Counted from the stretch's first letter, positions 44,120 to 56,022 are shown. The stretch is DNA of 64,000 nucleotides from Vanessa cardui (GCF_905220365.1 NC_061138.1:11299814-11363813), one strand, 5' to 3'. A program made the numbers and translations. Notes: generated by a model not told the origin, from the sequence alone.

Positions 44120-44275
44120 AGTAAAGTAACAGGATAAGGCCTCGTCTTCCAGTAAGGAGAGGGCTTAGAAAATATTCCATCAAGCTGTTCCAATGCGGGT
44201 TGGTGGAATGCACATGTGGCAGAATTTCGATGACATTAGACACATGCACGTTTCCTAACGATGTTTTCCTTCACC
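44120..44275 (-). mobile_element. SINE-A, 3' half
   Basis: CTGTTCCAATGCGGGTTGGT, GGAATGCACATGTGGCAGAA and ACGATGTTTTCCTTCACCG are clear minus-strand SINE-A. The tRNA-like head is missing. A plus-strand open frame that starts inside it (44261-44518) is not supported as a gene. Confidence 0.8.
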
Positions 44276-45359
44276 GATTATCTACTATATTTGGCATGTA
44301 TTATATGTATACAGGTTCTTCTTGATTCTACCCATATAAAAAAACCCCATCAAAATCAATTGTATAATTTTAATTATATTTATTTAAGGGTAGACAGCGT
44401 TAAGAAACTTCGTTTTATATACTATGTGATATTTTTTCCTTCTAAGGCCGATTTTGTTTCTTTTGTACTTACAAGGCCGTCGGTACGTATGTTTGCTTTA
44501 ATCGGCAGCTCTAGCTGATATACATACTTTTTTTAATTTTCCAACAACTTAGGATATTATTAGTTAATCAGTCTGAATTGGTGAAAAATAAGGATTCACA
44601 TGGTTTATACCAGATCCATTGATCTCTAACTGGTTATGATATATTATTTCAATCCAAATTTAGCTGATTTATCGCTGGGTACAGCTTTATGCTCCCTCTA
44701 CTAAACATCTTTTTTAGAACGGGGGTCTAACCAGAGGCCGAAGATTCTTTGTTATTTGTTTTGTATTTTTTCATTGTTTAATTTTAATAACTTCTAAATT
44801 ATTTAAATTTAACACTAACTCAAATTTTAATTTTATACATTTACTTTTGTGACTAACACATTAATTGTTTAGTTTGTATATGGATTAATAATCTGAAATA
44901 AATGCTTATTATTATTATTTGTATAGTAGGTAGACATAAATAAATGTACTCAGTGACTTCCCTGCGTTTCTTAGCATCCATTTGATCCACCAACGCTTAT
45001 GATTTTGATGTTATTGTTTTAATATTAATCGCCTTCGTGAATTTCAGCGTAGATTAGAGTTTGGTAATTGACCTTGAGGCATTAGGTAAATCCGTTCTTG
45101 TTCCAACTGTATAATTGTGTTAGTTAATTAAATAAATATATAAGTAATATATAAATAAATAAGCATAGAGGTTTTTCTTTTGATGAAATCAATTTAGTTG
45201 CTGGCTGAATTAGCGGCTTCATTCGTGTGGAACTGAGTTTATCAATTTTGTTTTTTACTTACAGATAAAAAAATTTAAATATTTTAAAACAGCGTGAATC
45301 TGGCGTGGAGTGTGGTGATCTGCAATTCAAAAAGGATGTAGTGTATTAAATTTTTTATG
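44276..45359. other. A+T-rich single-copy DNA, no gene seen
   Basis: No recognised feature over about 1 kb. Confidence 0.4.
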
Positions 45360-45550
45360 CTATTTGTTGGTAGACGAGTATATGGGCCACCTCATGATAA
45401 GTGGTCACCACCACCCAAACCTCACTTACCCTTCAAACCGGAACACAACAATACCAAATACTGTTGTCTGGCGGTAGAATATCTGATGAGTGGGTGGTGC
45501 CTACCCAGACGGGCTTGCACAAAGCCCTACCACACGGTCCAACAAGTAAA
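45360..45550 (-). mobile_element. SINE-B with an internal deletion
   Basis: ATATGGGCCACCTCATGATA, GTGGTCACCACCACCC, then directly CCCTTCAAACCGGAACACAA and GACGGGCTTGCACAAAGCCC. The segment between the CACCCA and CTCAC motifs, about 90 bp in full copies, is missing. Confidence 0.88.
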
Positions 45551-45810
45551 CACTTGTTGAAGGCTGATGTGGCAATGGCCTCACTTTTCCAATTTTGAGC
45601 AGTGGACCGTGTCCAGAATTGCTGATACAATTCAACAACACCCGTATCCGCGAATATACACCAACAATACATAACGGTAACGTTAGGTATATAGTCTAGA
45701 AATATAAAAGGAACTGATCCGATTCTGATAACTTCTACTAGGAAAGAAATAGGAGCAGGGTACCACCAAGCATAAGCTGATGGTTTGCTGCGCGTGCAGA
45801 ACTCAGTCAC
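45551..45810 (-). other. Open stretch next to SINE-B, coding status unknown
   Basis: A minus-strand frame is open across about 85 codons outside the SINE, within a 125-codon frame that continues into SINE-B. It is hydrophobic in part (SFLVEVIRIGSVPFIFLDY), but I recognise no receptor or transporter signature. It is most likely chance or a relic. Confidence 0.2.
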
Positions 45811-46589
45811 CTATAATCTTCCAAAAATTTAAATAATTCCAACGGAACTCATTGTCGCCAGTCACTTGAGCCACGACAATCCATCTTTTCTGAAAAAAAG
45901 GGGCAGTATTGATTTGTATAAATATCTTCAAAATTTTTAACAATAAACAGTATATTTAGTAGAGTATAATTTCCATACAGGATATAGGTACCTACATAAG
46001 CTTTCAAGAACCTTTTAAAACAAAATAATATTTATTTGCTTTTATAAGAAAAAACTCAGACATATTTTATAAAATGTATAAGTTTAATTCCGTATATGTA
46101 GTAGGAAATTTTGTCATATTTTTATACAGCCGCTATACTGACAGCTTTGTAGGTTAAGAACTCAAACTTTTCCATATCAACTATTGTCTAATTGGTGATA
46201 CAATTAAATTTTCGAACAGTTGAAAACATTATTAGGGTAATCAATAATATCGTTTAGTAAAAATATTCTGGTATTTTTATTAATAACAAAATGTAATAAT
46301 CGCCAGCCCTAACTGTGTGGGGAGCGCTGCTGTTTTTTCATTTACGAATATTTTCCTTGGCACACGATATTTTTTCACCGTGTTTTCCCAGTTGTAAGAT
46401 AAACTACACTCCATCAAATGTACCTATATTTTTCATTCCATCCAACCGGTTGTTGTTTAAAATTTATTTTTCAGCCATTATAATGTTACGTTACACTATT
46501 GTTATTAAATCTGAACATTATATACATTTTAAAAGAACTGATCTTACTTCTACAGTAATTTAAATTAATTTTATTGTATATTGAAAAAA
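45811..46589. other. A+T-rich single-copy DNA, no gene seen
   Basis: Nothing recognised. Confidence 0.35.
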
Positions 46590-46830
46590 TCGAGATGGCC
46601 TAGTGGTTAGAACATGTGCATCTAAACCGATGATTGCGGGTTCAAGTACCACTTAATTTTGATTGTGTTTATTATAAAAGGCTTGGCTAAGGGAAACATA
46701 TTGAGGAAAGCTGTCTAATTTCTATGAAATTTTGTCCATGTGTGTCCATTAGAACAGAGTAATGGCTTCAAAACTTCTCCCTAAACCTAGAGGATACCTT
46801 AGCCCATCTGTTTGACAACACTGATAAATG
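46590..46830 (+). mobile_element. SINE-A, decayed
   Basis: ATCGAGATGGCCTAGTGGTT and GATTGCGGGTTCAAGTACC, then GGGAAACATATTGAGGAAAG, AGAACAGAGTAATGGCTTC and ACCTTAGCCCATC. Most of the B-box flank is deleted. Confidence 0.75.
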
Positions 46831-47389
46831 TATGTAAATGATTTAAAGTAGTTCAATTAAATTTATTTTAATATTAATTGTGCTTTATATGTGCGTATAT
46901 ATACATAACGCTTTCAGTAATGTCAATGATCGGAATTACTTTTGTTAACTATTTTGAGCTACGTTTGAAATAATGCTGATTATTCACATATATTTTAAAT
47001 ACCACAATTGCAACTACTTTCCTACAAGTAAATATGTATGTAGTTAGAAAAAAAAGCATTGGCACAACTTCGAAGAGGTCTTGTTCCAGCACGATTTGAA
47101 GAGTTAGTGACGTTCCCTTCTTAATTCCCAAGGTTGCGTATTGGTGATGTATTGTTTGGGAAATATTTTTTTATTATAATTTTAAATTAAGAATAGATAA
47201 ATTATTTTTATAATTTCTTCAGATAGAAACGATTGCAAATTCAATTTGTATCTGTATATAACAGTAAAATGAAAATACTACAAAAAAATTAAATGTCTTA
47301 TAAATTTAAACTGTATTCATATTTCGAATAACAAAAAAAAAATAATTACAACAATTAACTTCTCAGCGAGTCAAAAAATCTTCCAAAGA
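46831..47389. other. A+T-rich DNA with a faint SINE-B trace
   Basis: TTCTTAATTCCCAAGGTTGC near 47119 resembles SINE-B. The rest shows nothing. Confidence 0.3.
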
Positions 47390-47540
47390 ACCTGCTAAGC
47401 CATTTAATCCGTTAATAATCATCGGTGCGCGCGTCGAATGCGCCCGCGCCGGTCGCCCGTGACGTCACGCTGTCCATTGTCTTTTTGTCAACGATAATAG
47501 TCGGCCAGCGAGACCAACTAACGGATTCGAGAGATTTCTT
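47390..47540. promoter_or_regulatory. CpG-rich block with CRE and SOX-like sites
   Basis: ATCGGTGCGCGCGTCGAATG, CGCCCGCGCCGGTCGCCCG, then TGACGTCA at 47460-47467, then TCCATTGTC (SOX-like CCATTGT). It is single-copy and sharply bounded by A+T-rich DNA. This is one of the best regulatory candidates here, by sequence character only. Confidence 0.35.
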
Positions 47541-47869
47541 GCAAAAAATGGATTAAACACCCAAGTATAATTTATAGAAAACCGTTACTCGAAAGCGATT
47601 TTCTCGCGACAAATTTCGTTCTTAATTTTAACGATTTGTTATTTAGTAAAGTGATCGTTATACTTTTATTTCTCTATCGTTTATTAATCAGGGAAGGGAA
47701 TATTAACCGTGTCATAATGATAGAACAAAAAAAAGCCTAATCGATGGTTATTTCGTGTAATAATTTACATCATTTTCATAAAAGTACATGTATATCATTC
47801 TCAAATAATAATTAAAACATGTTTTATAAATTATCATAATTGTTCATAATTATTCTTATATGAAAATCA
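47541..47869. other. A+T-rich spacer, nothing recognised
   Basis: No supported feature. Confidence 0.35.
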
Positions 47870-48060
47870 AAATCGAAATACAGACACTTGATTGTAGCAG
47901 GCTTATTTTATAAAGCACTTTCGAAACGTCATTTTCTTAAATTGTATTAAATGTAAAGGTACAACTGGTTCGTAATGAAGATTCTATCGAGATAAAACGA
48001 GAAACAATATAACGAGATCAATAGTTAATATTTCGAAATAAGTTGACTTTTTTGGATTTA
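47870..48060 (-). mobile_element. LINE-D 3' end, decayed
   Basis: AAAATCAAAATCGAAATACA, GTAGCAGGCTTATTTTATAA, AAACGTCATTTTC, ACTGGTTCGTAATGAAGATT and CTATCGAG match the LINE-D order with heavy change. Confidence 0.55.
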
Positions 48061-49449
48061 CTTAAAAACTACTTAATCGATTGATATGAAACTTTCATAT
48101 TATGACAGGTTTTAGTTTCCAAGACAGAAATGGTTTCTATTTATGAATTGTATATATATTTTTTTCAGAATTATATCAACTGTACTTAATGTTTTTGGAG
48201 TTTCGATTTTATTCAACATATAAGTACATTCCAATACTAGTTTTCGAAAGCAACTTCGCCTGCGTTCAAGGAATAAAAAAGTAACATGTTCTTCCTGGGA
48301 GCTCAGGTCTGCTGTTCAATTTTAACAAATACAGTTATTTAGAAACTAGAAACTTTATTTTTGGCATACTGATTAAAATAAGTAGGTGCTTATTTCAGCG
48401 TTTTTGGATATCTAACCTAAGGGGTGAAATACACACTAATGTGGTACATAAATAGGTTTTAAATTAACGTAACATTTTAAGTTAATCTGTAAATTCGTTC
48501 ATCGCCACGCGGCAAATTCGCGGGTAACAGGTGGTATTAAAATAGATAAGAAATCTTTGTATACATACATACATCACTACATATGTCTAGATTCATGTAC
48601 TATTTCGTATCTGTATTAAAGTCAAAGTAATTTTTCTTTTTTCTTATTTGAACTTGTATCGAAAGAAGTAACATAATAATGTTAGGCATTTTTAGAAATA
48701 AAACATACATTGTAATTAATATTCTAAGGTACGATTTTTGTTCTTCTCTTATTTACCTACAAAATGAAAATATTAAATTAAAGGATGTTTAGCTAGTGAT
48801 ACAGTAAATTGACATATATTGCATCTCGATTTTCACAATACAGCGCAGGTAAATATATTTGTAGGAATCCGAGTGGTACGTGTAGATCCTAACCGTTGAT
48901 TACGGTTTTAAATCCATGTAAGCTATCGAATTATTTTGAACCCCAATCAGCTATACTTAGTATTTAAGTTTAGGTTCAAGTTTGAGTGGGTGAGTTTATT
49001 CTTTCTGTTAGAAATACATCTTTATCCTAATACATTTATATTATAACTATATATTTAATAAACTCATATTTTATTAGAGTGTCCGTTTTCGTAAAAGTGT
49101 AATCGATTTTAGAACGTCATTAATATGACTGTATAAAATAATACAAGATGTTTTCACGCACAAAAGGAGTATTAAAAAAAATAGAGTCGCGCATGGAACG
49201 ACAATTAAAGATTATTGTAAATTCGATTTGTTAACTTCAGGGCAATAATATTTTATGAAAATAAAACCAACAATAAATAAATACTACACATTCTACTGGC
49301 GTATTTATTATTTGTATTTCTTAATTTTCGGTTTTATTTATTTCCTCCAAATGAAGTACAATTTGTAAGACTAACTGATGCCTGCAATGCCTGGTATGTC
49401 CCGGTACATCTGAATATCCTCTTAAAAACCAGCGGTACCCACTCTGCCT
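48061..49449. other. Single-copy DNA, one faint SINE-A head
   Basis: GAGTGGTACGTGTAGATCCT and GATTACGGTTTTAAATCC (48870-48920) could be an old SINE-A head. CAACTTCGCCTGCGTTCAAG at 48251 is shared in part with 53.47 kb (TTCGCCTGCGT) and may be a Helitron-like end. No gene. Confidence 0.3.
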
Positions 49450-49600
49450 CTTAGGGAAGATTACGTGATCGCTTGCGCGGGGTATGTGAGCCAGTATAAC
49501 TAATAAAGGCACAATGGATATAACTCCTTAGTTCTACACGTTGATGGCAATTTGACGATGTAAGGTATGACAAATATTCCTCATTCTCTTATTAACTGAC
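49450..49600 (+). mobile_element. SINE-B, decayed internal part
   Basis: GGTATGTGAGCCAGTATAAC, AAAGGCACAATGGATATAAC, CTTAGTTCTACACGTTGATG and GACGATGTAAGGTATG fit the SINE-B middle. Confidence 0.65.
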
Positions 49601-49985
49601 TGACAGTCTGCTTACCTTTTTTTGTAAAAAGATCTTGAAGTTCATTTAAGACTGGTTTCGTAACCGCGATTGAAGCAAAATTGTGGAATTTTGAACGGAT
49701 CTTCAATCGCGCAAAAAGCCACGATTTTTTATTTTATTATTTAATTAATTTTACATCAATAATGGACACTTGGGTTCAGAGTAATGAAATAAATGTTCCT
49801 AAGGTTTCACGTTACATGAGCAACCTCGAAACTCTGTTTCATAAACAGGCTTATAATATATAATGCCGCCGCACAGACAATTCAATCATTTGTATGCAAA
49901 ACGAATTATATATTTAAAATGAATTTCAGACATAAGTTACCTTCGACTCAAAAGTAATTAAGGTATTTTTTCTTTTATTGTACTA
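49601..49985. other. A+T-rich spacer, nothing recognised
   Basis: A 60-codon open frame (49681-49863) without motif. No repeats. Confidence 0.3.
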
Positions 49986-50245
49986 CTAGCGGCCAGACAC
50001 GGCGTCGCACGGGTGCAATACTGATATGAAATATACTACAGAATTTGTTTATTTACGACATCACATTACAAACTTCTAAAATTATTAGTGTTTTTTTACT
50101 ATATTGTCCACGTATTATATACAAAAACCTTCCTCTCGAATCACTCTATCTTTTAAATAAAACTGTATTAAAATTAGTTGCATAATTTTAAAGATCTTAG
50201 CACACATATAGACAGACAGCGGTAAGTGTTTATACTATGTAATTA
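49986..50245 (-). mobile_element. Hel-H, internally deleted copy
   Basis: Starts CTAGCGGCCAGACACGGCGT, CGCACGGGTGCAATACTGAT, TACTACAGAATTTGTTTATT and runs to AGACAGACAGCGG and TATACTATGTAA. It resembles the 30-kb copy in size and in which interior is missing. Confidence 0.6.
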
Positions 50246-50704
50246 AGATTCTAACCAGTAAGTATTCAATATCAGTATTGTAAGTAGATAATAAAATTAT
50301 AAAGATAGTAAACAGTTTAATTGAATTATCTTTACTTCACAATTAAAGAATAACAATATATATTAGACAATGCACAGGCTTAAGTTTATACATTATAGTT
50401 AAAACGCATTAAGGTAAAATATGTTGTAAGGTCGCAGGACGGTGCTAGTTTAAATATTATAATGGGATTTATCCTCGACACTGATACAAAAACAGCATCT
50501 GACATTCTTTATTAACCCCTCCGATCGCGTATCCAGGTGTAATGTATACTCGGAACGTTAATTTTGATATTTTATTTTATTTTTTATTTTAATCGCGATC
50601 ATTTTGTTTTGGTTGTTTATTTTTTGATGTTTTTGAAATTCATTTAAGTGAATAATCTTATGTTTGTTTATTGATATTTCTTAACTATAAATAAATAAAT
50701 AAAA
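50246..50704. other. A+T-rich spacer, nothing recognised
   Basis: No supported feature. Confidence 0.35.
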
Positions 50705-50915
50705 ATATTGGACAATGAAACATACATTACTGTGATCCCAATGCAAGCTAAAACACTTGTGTTATGGATAATCAGAAGTAACAACGGTACTACAAACACC
50801 CCGACCCAAGACAACATAGAATACTAGTAAACTTTTTCTGCAACGACTAGGCCGGGAATCAACCCGTGACCTCATGAAAAGCGGTGTATGCACCACTCGA
50901 CCACGAAGGTCATTT
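50705..50915 (-). mobile_element. SINE-C, near full length
   Basis: AAACATACATTACTGTGATC, AAACACTTGTGTTATGG, GAAGTAACAACGGTACTACA, B-box complement GGCCGGGAATCAACCC and head CGACCACGAAGGTC. The B box is mutated (TTGATTCC). Confidence 0.8.
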
Positions 50916-52382
50916 AATTTAAATTTCAGGATTCTGAAAACATATGTATTAAACGAAGGTATGACTATTTATATTGCTAGATAATCTTGCCAAATTAAAG
51001 AAAAAAATAAAAAAAATAGTTGTATAAAAAATAACGAGCTTTCATTGAATCGATTTTTCATGCTTGAAACAACAATATCGATTTGCCTATCAATGTTTTA
51101 GCGATTTAGCAGTTAATCGGCCTATATTTGACCGTGGGTACTCGATTATTAGGTGTGACTGACATGCATATTTTTGATCATAATTAAAACTCGATTAAGT
51201 CATGAAGTTATTACTATGAAGAGTTAATCGAACACTTTTATTTTATTTAACAAGTTTTAAAAAAATACAATCTGTTGAATGCAATATAAGAAGACATTTT
51301 GTCGCACCCCATTCTAATGTGATTAGACCTTTACTTCTATTAAGTATTATACAAGCAATTAAGAAATATACAAAATAATATTATACAAAATATGGTATAT
51401 ATATTTTGACTGTGTTGGATTGAGAGTTTAGCTCATGAGGCAACGGATATTAAAATGCTAGTTTTAAAATATGAATGACATAAAAATATTTTTTTTTTTT
51501 AGGTTTCTTGGTGATGTACTGGTTGTCGTTCTATCTGCTTATGACTGTGTATGTTTTTATAATATAGTCATATACGTAAAAAAATCTATTTTAAAAGAAA
51601 TTAGTCGTTTTTAAATTATAAAATAACCGACAATAAAATTATTATTAGCAATAATTGTGTACACAAAAAAAGGCAATTTACGCCATTTTAGATAGTAAAC
51701 GTCCAATTGTAGATCAGGTGATCATTGTCTGATAAAATATTATCGCTAAATGAAATCTTAGTCCGATCAACTTTCTTACAGCACGTGAGAATAACACAAT
51801 AAAGTATCAAGATACATCGGGTTGCGTGCTACAGCGTCCGGTCACTAGTTGGTACAGCACCTGTTCACGCCGCGGGCGCTCGGCTGCGCTCGGCAACCTT
51901 CGCCCATCTTCGGAACCCTTATTACCTACACACATTCTTATTGAGATTATCTTACGGAAATTATGAATAGCATTTTGCAAATTATATGAATAATAAAACT
52001 GTTAAGGTTTATTTTATAAAAAAAGATGTTAAAGTTTTTATATGCATATTTTATGTATGATTATGATAATGTCCTACTGGCAGATTTTGGCCAAGTTATA
52101 TAAATATAGGTATACAAGGTATATATAGGTATACAATATGACGAGTATATGCCAAAAGTGCAATATCATAATAGATACGTCCGCCAATCGGGAGTTTAAA
52201 CACAAAATCAATGGTTTTATATGCCTTTCCAGGCTTGAAAGTGTAAATATTTAGAAATTTATAATTTGCAAACGTAATAGAATACCTAATAACTTTTTAA
52301 TGGGAGAATTTGAACTTAGTTCATAGACACATCCTTATAAGTTATTTAAGACAGCAACGAGGTGTTTCCGGTTCTAAAATCA
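50916..52382. other. Single-copy DNA with one CpG-rich patch
   Basis: No gene. At 51825-51915 GCTACAGCGTCCGGTCACTA, CAGCACCTGTTCACGCCG and GGGCGCTCGGCTGCGCTCGG form a GC-rich patch with an E-box-like CACCTG. TAATCG and CGATTA recur around 51050-51235. Confidence 0.35.
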
Positions 52383-52560
52383 AAATATTAATTAATTCTT
52401 TATTCAAATACGCATATGAAAGCAGTTTTAAATAGTCATGATAGTGTCTAATTAAATGAAAAGATGTAAACCCGAGATAGGATTCAGAAAGTAGATTCTA
52501 GAAGAACCGGATGGGAATTCAGGTGTCATTTTCCACCAGTTTAATTACTTCTTATGCATT
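52383..52560 (-). mobile_element. LINE-D 3' end, decayed
   Basis: AATTCTTTATTCAAATACG, AAAGTAGATTCTAGAAGAAC and CCGGATGGGAATTCAGG; the CCGAGA stretch of the hairpin is deleted. Confidence 0.6.
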
Positions 52561-52732
52561 CTCTTGTATAAAGTCCAGAAATAAATAAATAGTCCACTGT
52601 GTTTTAGTTGTTGTATTTGTTAAAAAAGATATATCCTAAACTATAGGCAAATATGGAATTTTCAATGGTATGAGATGAGAAAAACAGACAACAACAGATT
52701 GTGTGTATTAGTTGTTTGTTGTTGTATTGTTT

Positions 52733-52985
52733 TACTTGGTGGTAGATCTTTGTGCAAGCCCGTCTAGGTAAGTACCACCCACTTATCAGATATTCTACCG
52801 CCAAACAATCTTATTTGGTATCGCTGTCCTGGTTTGAAGGTTTGAGCTACATAAAATCTTCGTTGGTTGGTTGGTGGCGTTTTGATGATGAAAGGAATGG
52901 TAAATGTAAGTTACAACGCAATTGTCTATGGGCGGTGGTGACCACTTATCAAGTTGCCCATATGCTCGTCCGCCAAGCAAAAGCA
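52733..52985 (+). mobile_element. SINE-B, full span, diverged
   Basis: TTTACTTGGTGGTAGATCTT, ACTTATCAGATATTCTACCG, then a shortened middle, CTATGGGCGGTGGTGACCAC, ATATGCTCGTCCGCCAAG. The CACAAGGG segment is deleted. Confidence 0.85.
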
Positions 52986-53589
52986 TAATAAAGTTGTCCA
53001 ACTTTGTCAGTGTAAAATTCGTACAAAAAACCTTTCCGTAATAGTCTTAGCAGTTTTATTCATGTTAATACCTACATATATGACGTAGTCAGTCCTGCTA
53101 TACGATTTTATAAGAATACATAAAGTCGTAAGTCGTAAAACACTTATATATTTTCGATATGTCAATTAAATTTATATATACCTTTCTGAATCTATTGTTC
53201 TGTCTTTTTAATAAAATATCTGCATTCGAAAATAAAGGGGTCTCACAAATAATTTTTGATCGGGCCCCGTTGACACCATACATGTCAACCTTTTATACAG
53301 CGTGTTACATATTATGTACAATTAATATTAAAATTTATTTTCTGTAACTAAAATCTAAATTAAATATAAATTGAATAAAAGACGAATACAAGTCGTTTTA
53401 TTTATTGAAAATCGTTTAAGCATCGTATTTAAGATTTACAAAAAGTACAAGTACGGTTCGGAGAAATTCGCCTGCGTCCAAACTTTAATTAACGATTAAA
53501 TTTTATTAAGAAATAATTACGATTTGCAACATGCAAATTATTAAATACTGCAACAACTTCAGAACTGAAAATTGATAAGAATATACACG
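52986..53589. other. A+T-rich single-copy DNA, no gene seen
   Basis: Nothing recognised. Overlapping short frames at 53098-53347 have no motif. Confidence 0.35.
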
Positions 53590-53597
53590 TGTCCATA

Positions 53598-53625
53598 TAT
53601 GTGTGTTTGTGTGTGTGTGTGTGTT
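53598..53625. repeat. (GT)n microsatellite
   Basis: An interrupted GT run (TATGTGTGTTTG, then TGTGTGTGTGTGTGTTTC). Confidence 0.8.
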
Positions 53626-53689
53626 TCTTCGTGTTTGGGTTAAAAGGCAGGCAAAGCCGTGGGGGACAAGTATTTGATTAGATAATTTT

Positions 53690-54062
53690 ACTAGTAGTCT
53701 ACTAGTAGATTCGTTCGGGTTTTAGGGTGTTGTTTGTCATATGTTAAGCAAAAAGCAGAAGCAAACTTGAACTATACTTGAGTTCAAGTTTGCTTCATAC
53801 CAACAACAACAACAACAGTCTGTAAATTCCCACTGCTGGGCTAAAGGCCTCCTCTCCCTTTGAGGAGAAGGTTTGGAACATATACCACGCTGTTCCAATG
53901 CGGGTTGGTGGAATAAACATGTGGCAGAATTTCTATGAAATTTGTCACATGCAAGGTTTCCTCACGATGTTTTCCTTCACCATACCAAATTTCATCAAAT
54001 TCACTCCAGCGGTTTGGCCACACAGACAGAGTTACTTTCTTGCACATTTATAATATTAATAT
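53690..54062 (-). mobile_element. Hel-E split by SINE-A and carrying a fold-back
   Basis: Left part CTAGTAGTCTACTAGTAGAT, TCGTTCGGGTTTTAGGGTG and GTCATATGTTAAGC. The right part, after the SINE, is TACCAAATTTCATCAAATTC, CAGCGGTTTGGCCAC, CACAGACAGAGTTACTTTC and TTTATAATATTAATATAGA. At 53758-53796 the usual TAGCCTATGTCC segment is replaced by an inverted copy of the adjoining sequence. Confidence 0.75.
53800..53986 (-). mobile_element. SINE-A, 5'-truncated, nested in Hel-E
   Basis: Reversed (TTG)n tail as (CAA)n, then AATTCCCACTGCTGGGCTAA and GGTTTGGAACATATACCACG, GGGTTGGTGGAATAAACATG, up to GATGTTTTCCTTCACC. It lacks the tRNA-like head. CATACCAA occurs on both sides (53796-53803 and about 53982-53989), fitting a target-site duplication. 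Confidence 0.88.
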
Positions 54063-54649
54063 AGATTTAAAAAAAAAAGGAATGACTAGATTATTCACTT
54101 CTAAGTGAATCATTTATTAAGAAGATGAATGGAGAATGGATATCATCTTAAATCTCCAAAGTAAAATGGGCGCTGGCTCCTTTTCCAATATCCTCCTATA
54201 TCATATTATTTATTTTTTATTATTATATTGTAATTACGTCATTCCCGGAGCCTGTACGTGGAATTTATGCGATATATACGAGTTACAAATTGTTAACCAA
54301 AGTTAAAAATAAAACTTAAAGTATACGTTGTACTACAATCAGTATGAAAACATAAAAAGTCGTCTCACATCGAACGGTACACCAGTTTTCTATAAATAAA
54401 CGTTCGGAACGCATTCCTTTTTATAAAAGTTCTTGACAATCCTGTATAATAACTGTATAACGCAAACTATGATGACAGTAGCTCCTGCACACGACTTCGA
54501 ACGACGATATGAGTGAGATTCAAATTAATAAAACAGTATAATAATTCTGTCCATAGAATATTTGGCCAAGGGTGAATTCTGTAAACATCATCTATAGTTC
54601 TCAACTAGGTTTTATAAACTTGATTTAATATGCCTTTTTTAGTCTACAG
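54063..54649. other. Single-copy DNA, no gene seen
   Basis: TATAAATA at 54391-54398 is the only promoter-like word; no downstream gene is visible. Confidence 0.35.
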
Positions 54650-54830
54650 ATTGGCGGACGAGTATATGGGTCACATGATGGTAAGTGATTGTCACCACCC
54701 ATAGACAATGGCGCTGTTAGAAATATTAACCATTGTGCCACCAACCTTGGGAATTAAGATGATATGTCCATGTTGTAGTTACACTGGCTCACCATTCAAA
54801 CCGGAACACAACAATACTAAGTAAGCCCTA
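54650..54830 (-). mobile_element. SINE-B, 3' two-thirds
   Basis: GATTGGCGGACGAGTATATG, GGTAAGTGATTGTCACCACC, GACAATGGCGCTGTTAGAAA, CCACCAACCTTGGGAATTAA and TTCAAACCGGAACACAACAA. The head is missing. Confidence 0.85.
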
Positions 54831-56022
54831 AAAGCCGTGCCAAGTAAAGTTCGCTCAGTTTCTCAATCTATCGTTTTTACACACACTTTTTATTGTAGTA
54901 TTGTAGTTAAGTGTATTTGTGTGTGTGAAATAATAATAATAACTACATGCATCATAACGAATCAATGACGTCATAATACGAACATACGAATAAGCAAAAC
55001 GAACTGTCAATCAAATCAATTCAATTTTTATATTTATGACTTCTGTCAATAGGTTGACAATTCTACCAGTGAAAAATAAACATGGTTGCTTAAAACAGTA
55101 CTTTTTGTTCTGCCAAATGACCAGTAGCACGATCTTAAACAAATAGGACATCACAACATAATATAACAACATATGCTTATAATATAAATAATATATACTT
55201 AAAATTAATCAAAGTTTGATGTTATATATTTCAATATACTTAAATAAAATATAACGAACTGTCATATTGTTCTATTAACCGAAGTTGATGAGCTTCCGAA
55301 AAAAAAACAACAGAAAATCATACGTACTTGTATTTGAAACAAAAACTACGGAATAGTAGCCACCTGTAGCTGAAGCAAACCCTTTCTTCGTGCTTCCTTT
55401 TTTTATTCTTGGAATCAATCCTTTTTTTCTTGGCCATTAGGTTTTTTACCCGCTTGGCTATCTTCGTTTTTTGTGGGGATCCCAAATTAATATAATGATT
55501 TTTTTTTTGGTGCTATCGAAACAGGTTTAGAGGAAGGTGCGGTGGGAAAAGATTTAATGAAAGTATTTCTTGGTCGCAATAGATTCTACTTTCGATTTCA
55601 ACGATTTGAACCAGGGATAGGTGTGGCGTTTTTATCATATTTAAGATCTTTATTTGTTCTGATTCGGTTCATAGATAAATATAGGATGATATTTAATTAT
55701 ACAATTAGATTTATAGTTCGTGTAGCTTTATAAAAAATGTGTTAATTTTTATTAAGTTAAGATATTTTAATTACATTAAATATACATATTAAATAAAATA
55801 AATCCATCTTCATCCGTTGAAACGAAATAGCTTATTTATTCATATGGTTGACTGGATACATTTACTTAAAGTAGTTAAAAATACATTGTTAATAATTAGA
55901 GTATGTACATATATTAATGAATAAGAACATGTTTCAATATCATCAATATTTTAATAATTGTATTATTAGAAAGTGCTATACCTGAATCAAAACATTGGTT
56001 TAGCTAAATAATATATTTTAAA
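54831..56022. other. A+T-rich single-copy DNA, no gene seen
   Basis: A CRE palindrome TGACGTCA lies at 54967-54974. A 63-codon frame (55542-55733) has no motif. Confidence 0.35.

Noticed and set aside
54391..54398. TATA box (TATAAATA)
   Set aside because: Such words are expected often in A+T-rich DNA and no transcription unit is visible downstream.
54399..54420. Heat-shock element in GTTCGGAACGCATTCC
   Set aside because: The TTC and GAA units are not spaced by two bases as a true element requires.
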